NCBI RefSeq assembly: GCF_000026105.1
Contig: NC_008027.1
Coordinates: forward strand, 2,062,001-2,126,000
DNA: 64,000 bases
Direction of reading: 5' to 3'
DNA from: Pseudomonas entomophila L48
GTDB taxonomy: Bacteria; Pseudomonadota; Gammaproteobacteria; Pseudomonadales; Pseudomonadaceae
The notes beneath the pieces were generated by a model. That model was given only the letters and a program-made list of their open reading frames with translations, was not told where the DNA came from and searched no databases. Below are positions 24,487 to 32,256 of the stretch, one piece after another. A program made the translations under genes and the position numbers. Position 1 is the stretch's first letter; each line of letters starts with the position of its first letter.

Positions 24487-25984
24487 GGAGAAGGTCAGCG
24501 CACGCGCCTGGGTGGCGGTGATCGGTGGCTTGTTCGGCTGCTTCATGGCGGGCATGAACGTGCATGTCACCAGCGCCGCCTTGCCCGAGATCGAGGGCGC
24601 GCTGGGCGCGAGCTTCGAGGAGGGCTCGTGGATCTCCACCGCCTACCTGGTGGCCGAGATCAGCATGATTCCGTTGACGGCCTGGCTGGTGCGGGTGTTT
24701 TCGTTGCGCCGGGTGATGCTGGTGGGCTCGGCGATCTTCCTGGTCAGCTCGGTGAGCTGCGCGCTGGCCCCCAGCCTGGAGGCAATGATTGCGTTGCGGG
24801 TGATCCAGGGGGCGTCCGGGGCGGTGCTGATTCCGCTGTCGATGCAGCTGATCATCACCGAGCTGCCGGCCAGCCGCATCCCGTTGGGGATGGCGCTGTT
24901 CAGCCTGGCCAATAGCGTGGCCCAGGCTGCCGGCCCGTCGATCGGTGGCTGGCTCACCGACATGTATTCCTGGCGCTGGATTTTCCTGCTGCAGTTGCCG
25001 CCCGGCGTGGCGCTGCTGGCGGCGGTGGCCTGGTCGATCAAGGGCCAGGCCGGGGACCGCAGTGCCCTGCGCCAGGCCGACTGGCTGGGCATCGCGGCCA
25101 TGGCGCTGGGCCTGGGGGCGTTGCAGGTGGTGCTGGAGGAGGGCGGGCGCAAGGACTGGTTCGATTCGCGTTTCATCGTCACGTTCAGCATCGTCGCGGT
25201 GCTCGCCCTGGCGTTGTTCATCCAGCGCCAGCTGTGGGGCGCACGGCCGTTCATCAACCTGCGCCTGCTGGGCAGCTACAACTTCGGTGTCTCCAGCCTG
25301 GCCATGGCGGTATTTGGCGCGGCGACCTTCGGCCTGGTGTTCCTGGTGCCCAACTACCTGTCGCTGGTGCAGGGCTACAGCGCCAGCGAAATCGGCAAGA
25401 GCCTGATCGCCTATGGCCTGGTCCAACTGTTGCTGGCGCCGTTGTTGCCACGGTTGATGCGCTGGCTCAACGCCAAGCTGCTGGTGGCCAGCGGGTTCGC
25501 GATCATGGCCCTCGGTTGCTGGCTGGGGTCGCAACTGACGGTGGATTCGGGCAGCAATGTGATCATCCCGTCGACCGTGGTGCGTGGTATCGGCCAGCCG
25601 TTGATCATGGTGGCGCTGTCGGTGCTGGCGGTGAAGGGGCTGGACAAGGCCCAGGCGGGCTCCGCCTCGGCGTTGATCTCCATGTTGCGCAACCTGGGCG
25701 GCGCACTGGGCACGGCGTTGCTGACGCAACTGGTGTCGCAGCGTGAGCGCTTTCATTCGGTGCGGGTGGGGGAGGGGCTGACACCCTTCGATGCTGCATT
25801 ACAGGCACGCCTGCCGGGCGGCTTGGTCGACCCGCAGTCGCCCGAGGTGATGCAGACCCTGGCGCTGATCGACCGCAGCGTGCGCGAGCAGGCCTACCTG
25901 ATGGCCTACTCGGATGCCTTCTACCTGTCGTGCGTGGCGTTGCTGGGGTGTGCGCTGGCGGCGTTGCTGCTGCGCAGCCGCTAG
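24476..25984 (+). CDS. DHA2-family (EmrB-like) MFS multidrug transporter
   Basis: A 502-residue transporter of the 14-helix DHA2 class. The first helix AVIGGLFGCFMAGMNVHVT, the motif SWISTAYLVAEISMIPLTAW and the motif C region LANSVAQAAGPSIGGW are typical of EmrB. The start lies inside the emrA-like gene. No dedicated regulator is adjacent; the TetR gene at 26694 points the other way and is separated by the M24 gene. Confidence 0.9.
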   Translation: MSAEEKVSARAWVAVIGGLFGCFMAGMNVHVTSAALPEIEGALGASFEEGSWISTAYLVAEISMIPLTAWLVRVFSLRRVMLVGSAIFLVSSVSCALAPSLEAMIALRVIQGASGAVLIPLSMQLIITELPASRIPLGMALFSLANSVAQAAGPSIGGWLTDMYSWRWIFLLQLPPGVALLAAVAWSIKGQAGDRSALRQADWLGIAAMALGLGALQVVLEEGGRKDWFDSRFIVTFSIVAVLALALFIQRQLWGARPFINLRLLGSYNFGVSSLAMAVFGAATFGLVFLVPNYLSLVQGYSASEIGKSLIAYGLVQLLLAPLLPRLMRWLNAKLLVASGFAIMALGCWLGSQLTVDSGSNVIIPSTVVRGIGQPLIMVALSVLAVKGLDKAQAGSASALISMLRNLGGALGTALLTQLVSQRERFHSVRVGEGLTPFDAALQARLPGGLVDPQSPEVMQTLALIDRSVREQAYLMAYSDAFYLSCVALLGCALAALLLRSR

Positions 25985-25988
25985 GGCT

Positions 25989-26654
25989 TCAGGCCAGCAG
26001 GTCCTCGTGGAAGGCGCCATAGGCGTGTTCGGGGTGGGCGATCTGGATTTCCAGGATCCACAGGCCGTCATGGGGTTCGCCGGTGAAGTCGCCGAGGTCG
26101 CCGGCGCGGTAGATGGCGTGGGGGAAGTCACTGACCCGGTGGCCCTTGATGTCCATGTTCAGGCGCCAGCCCATCGCTTCAGCGCGTGCGGCGGCGAACC
26201 GGTACAGTTCGACGCCGTTGGTGCGGTGCTGGCGCCAATGGCCTTCGACCTGCTGGAAAAGGTCTTTGGCCGCCCTGGCGCACGCGGCCATCTGGGCATC
26301 GTCGCCGGTGACGAAGGTGGCGCCGGCATCACCCTCGTGGCCCTCCCACACCACGCCCATGTCGATGAAGAAGATATCGTGCTCGCCCAGCACCGGATCG
26401 CCATCGGAGCGTTGCTTGAAGGTCTTCAGTGTGTTGGCGCCGAAGCGGATGTGCGTCGGGTGCCAGATACGCTGCATGCCCAGCTCGGCCAGCACCTGCT
26501 GGGCCAGCTCGCGGGCCTGGGACTCGCGCATGCCGGGGTGGATGCCCCGGGCGATGCGCTCCACCGCCTGCCAGGTCATGGCTTGCGCGTGCTTCATCAG
26601 CGCCAGTTGGTAGGGGGCGCCTACGGCTTCCTTGGCGGCGTTGGCTGGGGACAT
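25989..26654 (-). CDS. M24-family metallopeptidase (Xaa-Pro peptidase-like)
   Basis: A 221-residue protein with the pita-bread metallopeptidase fold. The dimetal ligands are visible in order: Asp in FFIDMGVVWEG, Asp in HEGDAGATF, His in GHRVSDFPH, Glu in WILEIQI and Glu in AFHEDLL. It lacks the N-terminal domain of prolidase. ATG 26654 has AAGGAG eight bases upstream, better than the ATG at 26681. It is convergent with the MFS gene with only 4 bases between the stops. Confidence 0.82.
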   Translation of the reverse strand: MSPANAAKEAVGAPYQLALMKHAQAMTWQAVERIARGIHPGMRESQARELAQQVLAELGMQRIWHPTHIRFGANTLKTFKQRSDGDPVLGEHDIFFIDMGVVWEGHEGDAGATFVTGDDAQMAACARAAKDLFQQVEGHWRQHRTNGVELYRFAAARAEAMGWRLNMDIKGHRVSDFPHAIYRAGDLGDFTGEPHDGLWILEIQIAHPEHAYGAFHEDLLA

Positions 26655-26693
26655 GCCTGCACTCCTTGTGATGTCAGTCATTATTTTTTTTGA

Positions 26694-27314
26694 CTATAGC
26701 GTTGGCTGTAGGATGTGTGCTGTCCCGCAGGGGTCGGGCTGCAGCCCACGCAGGAGCATGGCGGTCATGGCGCGTGTCGAGGCGGGTGTCGGCTTGTGCA
26801 CACCGCCAGCGAACGCGGCGAAGCGAAAGGCCGCCAGCGGCGCGGACCAGAGGAACAGTAGCAGGTGCTCGGGCGCGGTGCGGGCGATCAGGCCGCGATC
26901 CATCCACGCGCTCAGGCAGGCCAGGCTTTGCCGGGCACTATGGCGCATGTCCTCGGTGCGCTGGCTCGACAGGTGATGGGCGCCATGCAGCAGTTCACGC
27001 AGCCACACCCGCGCGGCGTGCGGGTGACGCCGCGCGACAGCCGCCTTGGCCTTGAGGTAGCGGGGCAGGGCCTGCTCGGGGCTGGCGTCGGGGGCCAGGG
27101 CCTGGGAGGCGCGCAGCAGCGGCTCCATGACCGTGTCCAGAACGGCGGCATACAGCGTGTGCTTGGTGCGGAAGTAGTAGAACACGTTGGCCCGGGGCAG
27201 GCCGGCGCGGGTGGCGATGTCGTCGACGCGGGAGGCATTGAAACCGTGGAGGGCGAACTCTTCGCTGGCGGCGTCGAGGATCAGTTGCAGGTTGCGGTCG
27301 CGGATACTGGGCAT
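26694..27314 (-). CDS. TetR-family transcriptional regulator
   Basis: A 206-residue repressor. The helix-turn-helix (ASRVDDIATRAGLPRANVFYYF) is at residues ~24-45 (core GLPRANVFYYF) within the standard TetR N-terminus ILDAASEEFALHGF. The C-terminal ligand domain resembles RutR-like members. ATG 27314 begins the usual family N-terminus. It is followed at 40 bases by the M24 peptidase, which it may control. Confidence 0.87.
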   Translation of the reverse strand: MPSIRDRNLQLILDAASEEFALHGFNASRVDDIATRAGLPRANVFYYFRTKHTLYAAVLDTVMEPLLRASQALAPDASPEQALPRYLKAKAAVARRHPHAARVWLRELLHGAHHLSSQRTEDMRHSARQSLACLSAWMDRGLIARTAPEHLLLFLWSAPLAAFRFAAFAGGVHKPTPASTRAMTAMLLRGLQPDPCGTAHILQPTL

Positions 27315-27416
27315 GGCAGGGACTTCTGAATCGCTATGTTTAAAAGTATATAGCGATACGCGATAGCCCTGCACCCCTCGAATTCAAGCCGGGCCTTCTA
27401 CCCGGCTCGAACGCAT

Positions 27417-28334
27417 TCAGCTCGCCTGGTCGAGCCAGGTGTGGATCTGCTCCAGGGTGGCCGTGGCACCGCCGCAGACGATCACCAGCACATTGCCTTG
27501 CGCAGGCAGCGCCTCGGGGTGGTTCAGCAAGGCCAGCGCCGCGCCGCACGCAGGCTCGACCAGCAGTCGATGGTCGAACAGGAATCGCTCGCAAGCCTCG
27601 AGTGCCTCGCGGTCCGTGACCAGGTGGCTGTGCAGCGGGTGGGTGAGTGCGCAGGTCATTGCCTGCTCGGCCACGCGTTTGGCGCCCAGAGAGGTGGCCA
27701 CCGAGGTGATGGCCGGCAGTTCCACGGTATGCCCGGCAGCGATGGCCGCGTGTAGCGAGGCGGCGCCTTCGGTTTCCACGGCGAGCACCGGCACATCGTG
27801 CCAGCCGTTGCGTTCAAGGCCCTCGACCACACCGCTGAGCAAGCCGCCACCGCCGACCGAGAGCACCACCGCATCAGGCTTGAAGCCCGCCGCCGCCACC
27901 TCGTCGATCATGCTGGCATGGCCCTGCCACAGCAGCGGGTCGTCGAAGGGGTGGATGAAGGCGTCGTCCGGGCCGAGCAGCGTCTGTGCATGGGCGTTGG
28001 CTTCCTGCCACGAGCCGCCCTGGACCACTACCGTGGCGTCTTCGAGGCGCAGCAGCGCCTTGGCGCGCTCGGTGGTGGTCTCGGGCACCACCACGGTGAC
28101 CGGCACACCCAGCTTGCGCCCGGCGTAGGCCACCGCCAGCCCGGCGTTGCCACCGGACGAGGAGACGAAATGGCGGGCACCCCGGGCATGGTGCGTTTCG
28201 CAGGCATGGCCGACGCCGCGCAGCTTGAACGAACCGCACGGCTGCAGGGCTTCGAGCTTGAGCCAGACTGGGCGGCCGGCGGCCAGCGACAGTGGGCGGG
28301 ACTCGATCAACGGGGTGGCGATGTGCAAGGGCAT
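27417..28334 (-). CDS. PLP-dependent L-serine/threonine dehydratase-like enzyme
   Basis: A 305-residue fold-type II PLP enzyme. The lysine that binds PLP is in CGSFKLRG near residue 37, the substrate loop SSSGGNAGLAVAYA near 60, and the phosphate-binding glycine loop SVGGGGLLSGV near 165. Length and sequence match catabolic serine dehydratases of the eukaryotic SDS type that deaminate Ser or Thr to 2-oxo acids. It is 16 bases after a YheO/DauR-like regulator and almost certainly controlled by it. Confidence 0.87.
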   Translation of the reverse strand: MPLHIATPLIESRPLSLAAGRPVWLKLEALQPCGSFKLRGVGHACETHHARGARHFVSSSGGNAGLAVAYAGRKLGVPVTVVVPETTTERAKALLRLEDATVVVQGGSWQEANAHAQTLLGPDDAFIHPFDDPLLWQGHASMIDEVAAAGFKPDAVVLSVGGGGLLSGVVEGLERNGWHDVPVLAVETEGAASLHAAIAAGHTVELPAITSVATSLGAKRVAEQAMTCALTHPLHSHLVTDREALEACERFLFDHRLLVEPACGAALALLNHPEALPAQGNVLVIVCGGATATLEQIHTWLDQAS

Positions 28335-28350
28335 GGGGGGCTCCGTGGCG

Positions 28351-29043
28351 TCAGTCGCGGGCAGCCGACGCGTGTTCGCCGCGCAGCTGCTCCAGGTAGT
28401 TGTAGATGGTGTAGCGGGTCACGCCGAGGGCTTCGGCGGCTTTCTCCACGCCACCCTTGACGATGAACAGGCCGCGCTCCTGCATCACGCGCACGGCCTC
28501 GACCTTGGCCTGCTTGTTCATCCGGCCCTGGCCGCTGCGCTGCAGCGAGGCCTGGATGATCTCGGCCATCAGCACGGTCATGTCGGCGGGTTCGCTGGCG
28601 GCGGGTGGCGCAGGCGTGGCGCCGAGGGGCTGGAAGTGCTGGAGGAAGGCCAGGGCCGCGTCGAGGCCGGTGACGTCGGTGTTCACGCACAGGCTGGCGA
28701 AGGGGTGGCCGTGACGGTCGCGGAAGATGGCCGTGGCACTGCGCAAGGTGCGGCCCTTCAAGGTGGTGGGGTAGTCGGGCAGTACCACTGGCTCGCAGCC
28801 CTGCTGGTCGGCAGAGGCCTGCATCAGGGCCTTGAAGCCCAGGTCCTGCTCGGGGGCGGCGAGGATCGGGCTGCCGACCTGGCGGCCGGAAAGGTGGCCG
28901 TTGACGATGGCCACCACGGAGTGTTCCGGGTGGTCGAGGTCGTGCAGGAGGATTTCCAGGTTCCGCGGGGCGATGCTGCCCAGGGCCTGGAGTGTGGCCT
29001 TGAGGACGGTGAGGGTGAGTTGGCGTTCTTGGGCGGGGGTCAT
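28351..29043 (-). CDS. YheO/DauR-like transcriptional regulator
   Basis: A 230-residue regulator with an N-terminal YheO-type PAS-like domain (LEILLHDLDHPEHSVVAI near residue 30; SATAIFRDRHGHPFASL near 125) and a C-terminal helix-turn-helix (AAEALGVTRYTIYNYLEQ near 210). DauR in P. aeruginosa represses a D-arginine dehydrogenase operon, so a sensor of an amino acid is plausible here. ATG 29043 is preferred; a TTG lies 12 bases upstream. A near-perfect palindrome at 29052-29080 overlaps the start region and suggests autoregulation. The serine dehydratase gene follows directly. Confidence 0.83.
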   Translation of the reverse strand: MTPAQERQLTLTVLKATLQALGSIAPRNLEILLHDLDHPEHSVVAIVNGHLSGRQVGSPILAAPEQDLGFKALMQASADQQGCEPVVLPDYPTTLKGRTLRSATAIFRDRHGHPFASLCVNTDVTGLDAALAFLQHFQPLGATPAPPAASEPADMTVLMAEIIQASLQRSGQGRMNKQAKVEAVRVMQERGLFIVKGGVEKAAEALGVTRYTIYNYLEQLRGEHASAARD

Positions 29044-29051
29044 GGCATCAT

Positions 29052-29080
29052 GCAAGTATCAACATAAAGTTGATATTTGC
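29052..29080. promoter_or_regulatory. Palindromic operator at the start of the DauR-like regulator
   Basis: Core TATCAAC-ATAAA-GTTGATA is a perfect palindrome, extended by GCAA and TTGC to 29052-29080 with one mismatch. It lies directly upstream of the regulator's ATG, the expected place for a repressor site controlling regulator and serine dehydratase together. Confidence 0.72.
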
Positions 29081-29107
29081 ATGATTTGTTGAAATCACCA
29101 AGGTGTT

Positions 29108-29192
29108 TCTTGTAGGAGCCAGCCTTGCTGGCGAACCGGCCTCATGGCAAGGCTGCGCCTTGCGTTCGCCAGCAAGGCTGGCTCCTACAAGA
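29108..29192. repeat. REP pair (CCAGC type)
   Basis: TTGTAGGAGCCAGCCTTGCT and its inverted copy, 28 bases apart, between the DauR-like regulator and the amidase gene end. Confidence 0.85.
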
Positions 29193-29212
29193 AAAAGGGG
29201 CGCTTACGTGAA

Positions 29213-30916
29213 TCAGCCCAGCTTGGGGGTGCGCGGCGGGATCATGCGGCGCGAGCCGGTCGACTCGAAGGCGGCGGCGAATTTCAACAGATTGTTGTCG
29301 CTGTACGCACGGCCCGCGAAGGTCAGGCCCACCGGCATGCCGATATCGGCCATCACACCCATGGGCACGGTCACGGTCGGCACGCCCAGGTGACGGATCG
29401 CCAGGTTGCCGTTGGCCACCCAGATGCCGTTGCTCCAGGCGATGTCCGCCGATTCGGGGTTGACGTCGGCATCGGCCGGGCCCACGTCGGCCACGGTCGG
29501 GAACAGCACCGCGTCCAGGCCCTTTTCGTCCATCCAGTCTTCCAGGTCTTGCTTGCGGGTCTGTTCCAGGCCGCGCAGGCCATCGGGCACGGTGGCGATC
29601 TGGTCCCAGGTCTTGAGCCCGCGCTTGGCCATGTTGACGTACTCGTCCATGCCGGCAGCCAGGTCGTCCTCACGGTTGGGCAGGGTGCCCGGGTCGTGGG
29701 GGAAGATCTGCGGGCCGTCGACATCGGCGAGGCGGTTGAGCTTGGGGTCGTCGTTGGCACGCAGGAAGTCATCGAAGGCCCAGCCGGACAGCTCCCACAG
29801 CTCGTCATGCAGGAATTCCTTGCTGACGATGCCGCGGTTGTACACGGTCGGCGCGCCGGGGCGATCGCCCTCGCAGTTGGAGACCAGCGGGAAGTCGGTC
29901 TCGACCACTTCGGCGCCGGCTGCTTCCAGGGCCTGGCGCGCCTGTTGCCACAGCTCGATTACGCTGGCGCGGGTGTGGATGCGCTGGCCGGTCGGGCCGC
30001 CAATGCCAGGCTTTTCGGACGTACCGGCTTCGGCGTCGGCGTTGATATACATGCGTGGCACGCCGAAACGCTTGCCCTTGAGCGAGTCGGCGTTCGCCGC
30101 CAAGTCCAGGTACGAAGCCGGGCGCACGCTGGAGGCGGCCGGGATCGGCACCCATGGCTGCAGGCGCCACAGGTCGCCGCGCGTGTCGGCGTCGTCGGCC
30201 ACCACCACGTCCAGGATTTCCAGCAGGTCGGCCATGGTTCGCGCGTAGGGCACGACCACGTCCATGGTCGGGGTCAGCGGCCAGTTGCCGCGCACCGAGA
30301 TCACCCCGCGCGACGGGGTGTAGGCGCACAGGCCGTTGTTCGAGGCCGGGCCACGGCCACTGGACCAGGTTTCCTCGGCCAGGCCGAAGGCGCTGTAGCT
30401 GGCGGCGGTGGCGGTGCCGGCGCCGTTGGAAGAGCCGGAGGCGAACGGCGCGGTCAGGTAGTTGGCGTTGTACGGGCTCTCGGCGCGACCGTAGACGCCG
30501 CGCTGCATGCCGCCGTTGGCCATGGGCGGCATGTTGGTCTTGCCCAGGCAGATGGCGCCGCCGGCGCGCAGGCGCTCGACGGTGAAGGCGTCGCGCTGGG
30601 CGACCAGGTCCTTGAACGCCGGGCTGCCGGAGGCGGCGGTCAGGCCCTTGACCAGGTAGCTGTCCTTGGCGGTGTAGGGGATGCCGTCCAGCGGACCGAG
30701 GGTCTGGCCTCGGGCGCGACGGGCATCGGAGGCCGCAGCCTCGTTGAGCGCTTCAGGGTTGCGTGCCACCACGGCGTTGAGGGCGGTGGCGGTGTCGGCC
30801 CCATCGTAGGCGTCGATGCGGGCCTGGTAGGCCTTTACCAGCTCGACCGCAGTGGTGCGGCCGGACGCGAGCGCGTCGCGCAGCTCGGCAATGGAAACCT
30901 CGGTTACCTCGATCAT
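29213..30916 (-). CDS. Amidase signature family protein
   Basis: A 567-residue amidase. The catalytic Lys is in YTAKDSYLVKG near residue 80, the cis-Ser segment is ASGSSNGAGTATAAS near 165, and the nucleophile Ser lies in ETWSSGRGPAS near 190. The Gly-rich core differs from the common GGSSGG, as in some plant-hormone or peptide amidases. ATG 30916 (MIEVTEVSIAEL) starts the usual N-terminal helix. It hydrolyses an amide of unknown identity. Transcribed alone, with REP pairs on both sides. Confidence 0.88.
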   Translation of the reverse strand: MIEVTEVSIAELRDALASGRTTAVELVKAYQARIDAYDGADTATALNAVVARNPEALNEAAASDARRARGQTLGPLDGIPYTAKDSYLVKGLTAASGSPAFKDLVAQRDAFTVERLRAGGAICLGKTNMPPMANGGMQRGVYGRAESPYNANYLTAPFASGSSNGAGTATAASYSAFGLAEETWSSGRGPASNNGLCAYTPSRGVISVRGNWPLTPTMDVVVPYARTMADLLEILDVVVADDADTRGDLWRLQPWVPIPAASSVRPASYLDLAANADSLKGKRFGVPRMYINADAEAGTSEKPGIGGPTGQRIHTRASVIELWQQARQALEAAGAEVVETDFPLVSNCEGDRPGAPTVYNRGIVSKEFLHDELWELSGWAFDDFLRANDDPKLNRLADVDGPQIFPHDPGTLPNREDDLAAGMDEYVNMAKRGLKTWDQIATVPDGLRGLEQTRKQDLEDWMDEKGLDAVLFPTVADVGPADADVNPESADIAWSNGIWVANGNLAIRHLGVPTVTVPMGVMADIGMPVGLTFAGRAYSDNNLLKFAAAFESTGSRRMIPPRTPKLG

Positions 30917-31061
30917 GCTGTCACCAGTTGTGCAGGTGGAAATCATGGCGGCGAGTGTAGCAAGAAGGTCTTGCCGGGCGCAGGCATGCAGCGGGGAAAT
31001 GCTTCGTTGCAGCGCGGCATTCTGGCCGCGCTGCGCAATCAGTCCTCAACCCTGGCGCGAT

Positions 31062-31182
31062 CCCTGTAGGAGCGGCTTTCAGCCGCGAAAGGGCCGCAAA
31101 GCGGCCCCGGCGATCTATGTAAATGCTGAAGCCCTGGGGCCGCTGCGCAGCCCCTTCGCGGCTGAAGGCCGCTCCTACAGGG
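31062..31182. repeat. REP pair (GCGGC type) with inner hairpins
   Basis: CCCTGTAGGAGCGGCTTTCA and an inverted partner flank GGGCCGCAAAGCGGCCC and GGGCCGCTGCGCAGCCCC. Confidence 0.85.
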
Positions 31183-31202
31183 TAAGGCGTAAATCCCGAT
31201 GG

Positions 31203-32042
31203 TCAGCCCAGGTCGGCCGCCGAGTGGCGCTCCGGTACCTGGCTGGCTTCGTCACCCCAGGTGCGGTTGACCCGGGTGCCGCGCTGTACCGCGGGGCGCT
31301 GGGCGATGGCTTCGGCCCAGCGTTGCACATGCGGGTACTCGTGAACCGCCAGGAACTCGGCCGCGCCATACAGGTTGCCGCGCACCAGCTGGCCATACCA
31401 CGGCCACACGGCGATGTCGGCGATGCTGTATTCGTCGCCGCCCAGGTAGGCGCTTTCAGCCAGGCGGCGCTCAAGCACATCGAGCTGGCGCTTGGCTTCC
31501 ATGGTGAAGCGGTTGATGGCGTACTCGAACTTTTCCGGCGCATACACGTAGAAGTGGCCAAAACCGCCGCCCAGGTAAGGTGCCGAACCCATCTGCCAGA
31601 ACAGCCAGTTGAGGGTTTCCGTGCGGGCGGCCAGCGATTTTGGCAGGAACGCGCCGAATTTCTCGGCCAGGTACAGCAGGATCGAGCCAGACTCGAACAC
31701 CCGCACCGGCGGCTCGACACTGCGGTCGAGCAGGGCGGGGATCTTCGAGTTGGGGTTGACCCCGACGAAGCCGCTGCCGAACTGGTCGCCTTCGCCGATG
31801 CGGATCAGCCAGGCGTCATATTCGGCGCCCGTGTGGCCGAGGGCCAGCAGTTCTTCGAGCAGGAGGGTCACCTTCACGCCGTTGGGCGTGGCCAGCGAGT
31901 ACAACTGCAGCGGGTGCTTGCCCACGGGCAGGTCCTTGTCGTGGGTCGGGCCGGCCACCGGGCGGTTGATGCTGGCGAACTGGCCGCCGGACGGCGCTTC
32001 GTGAGTCCAGACCTTGGGCGGGACGTAAGGGTGCTTGCTCAT
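31203..32042 (-). CDS. yghU: Glutathione S-transferase-like disulfide-bond reductase
   Basis: A 279-residue Nu-class glutathione transferase, close in length to E. coli YghU (288). The N-terminal extension MSKHPYVPPKVW, the thioredoxin-like domain with YSLATPNGVKVTLLLEE, and the glutathione-binding IPALLDR and FESGSILLYLAE are present. The start has AAGGAG 9 bases upstream. The family reduces disulfides and organic hydroperoxides using two glutathiones in the cytoplasm. Confidence 0.92.
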   Translation of the reverse strand: MSKHPYVPPKVWTHEAPSGGQFASINRPVAGPTHDKDLPVGKHPLQLYSLATPNGVKVTLLLEELLALGHTGAEYDAWLIRIGEGDQFGSGFVGVNPNSKIPALLDRSVEPPVRVFESGSILLYLAEKFGAFLPKSLAARTETLNWLFWQMGSAPYLGGGFGHFYVYAPEKFEYAINRFTMEAKRQLDVLERRLAESAYLGGDEYSIADIAVWPWYGQLVRGNLYGAAEFLAVHEYPHVQRWAEAIAQRPAVQRGTRVNRTWGDEASQVPERHSAADLG

Positions 32043-32170
32043 GCGTGAAACTCCTTGAGGCTCGATACGGGCACATACACGTGTGGACTCGCATCTATGC
32101 CATGGGTTCGGCGCAAAGGGCAAATGCAATGGGCGCGGGCGGGTGGTGCAAGGGGGAGGGCGTGTGGACC

Positions 32171-32227
32171 GGTTCGCCAGCAAGCTGGCTCCTACAGGTG
32201 CCCGTAGGAGCCGGCTTGCCGGCGAAC
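32171..32227. repeat. Mixed REP pair (CCAGC type facing GCCGGC type)
   Basis: GGTTCGCCAGCAAGCTGGCT followed by CCTACAGG is opposed to CGTAGGAGCCGGCTTGCCGG. Unlike the other pairs in this window, its two halves belong to different REP subtypes. Confidence 0.8.
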
Positions 32228-32256
32228 ACCGGCAAGGCCGGTGCCAGTCACAGGGG

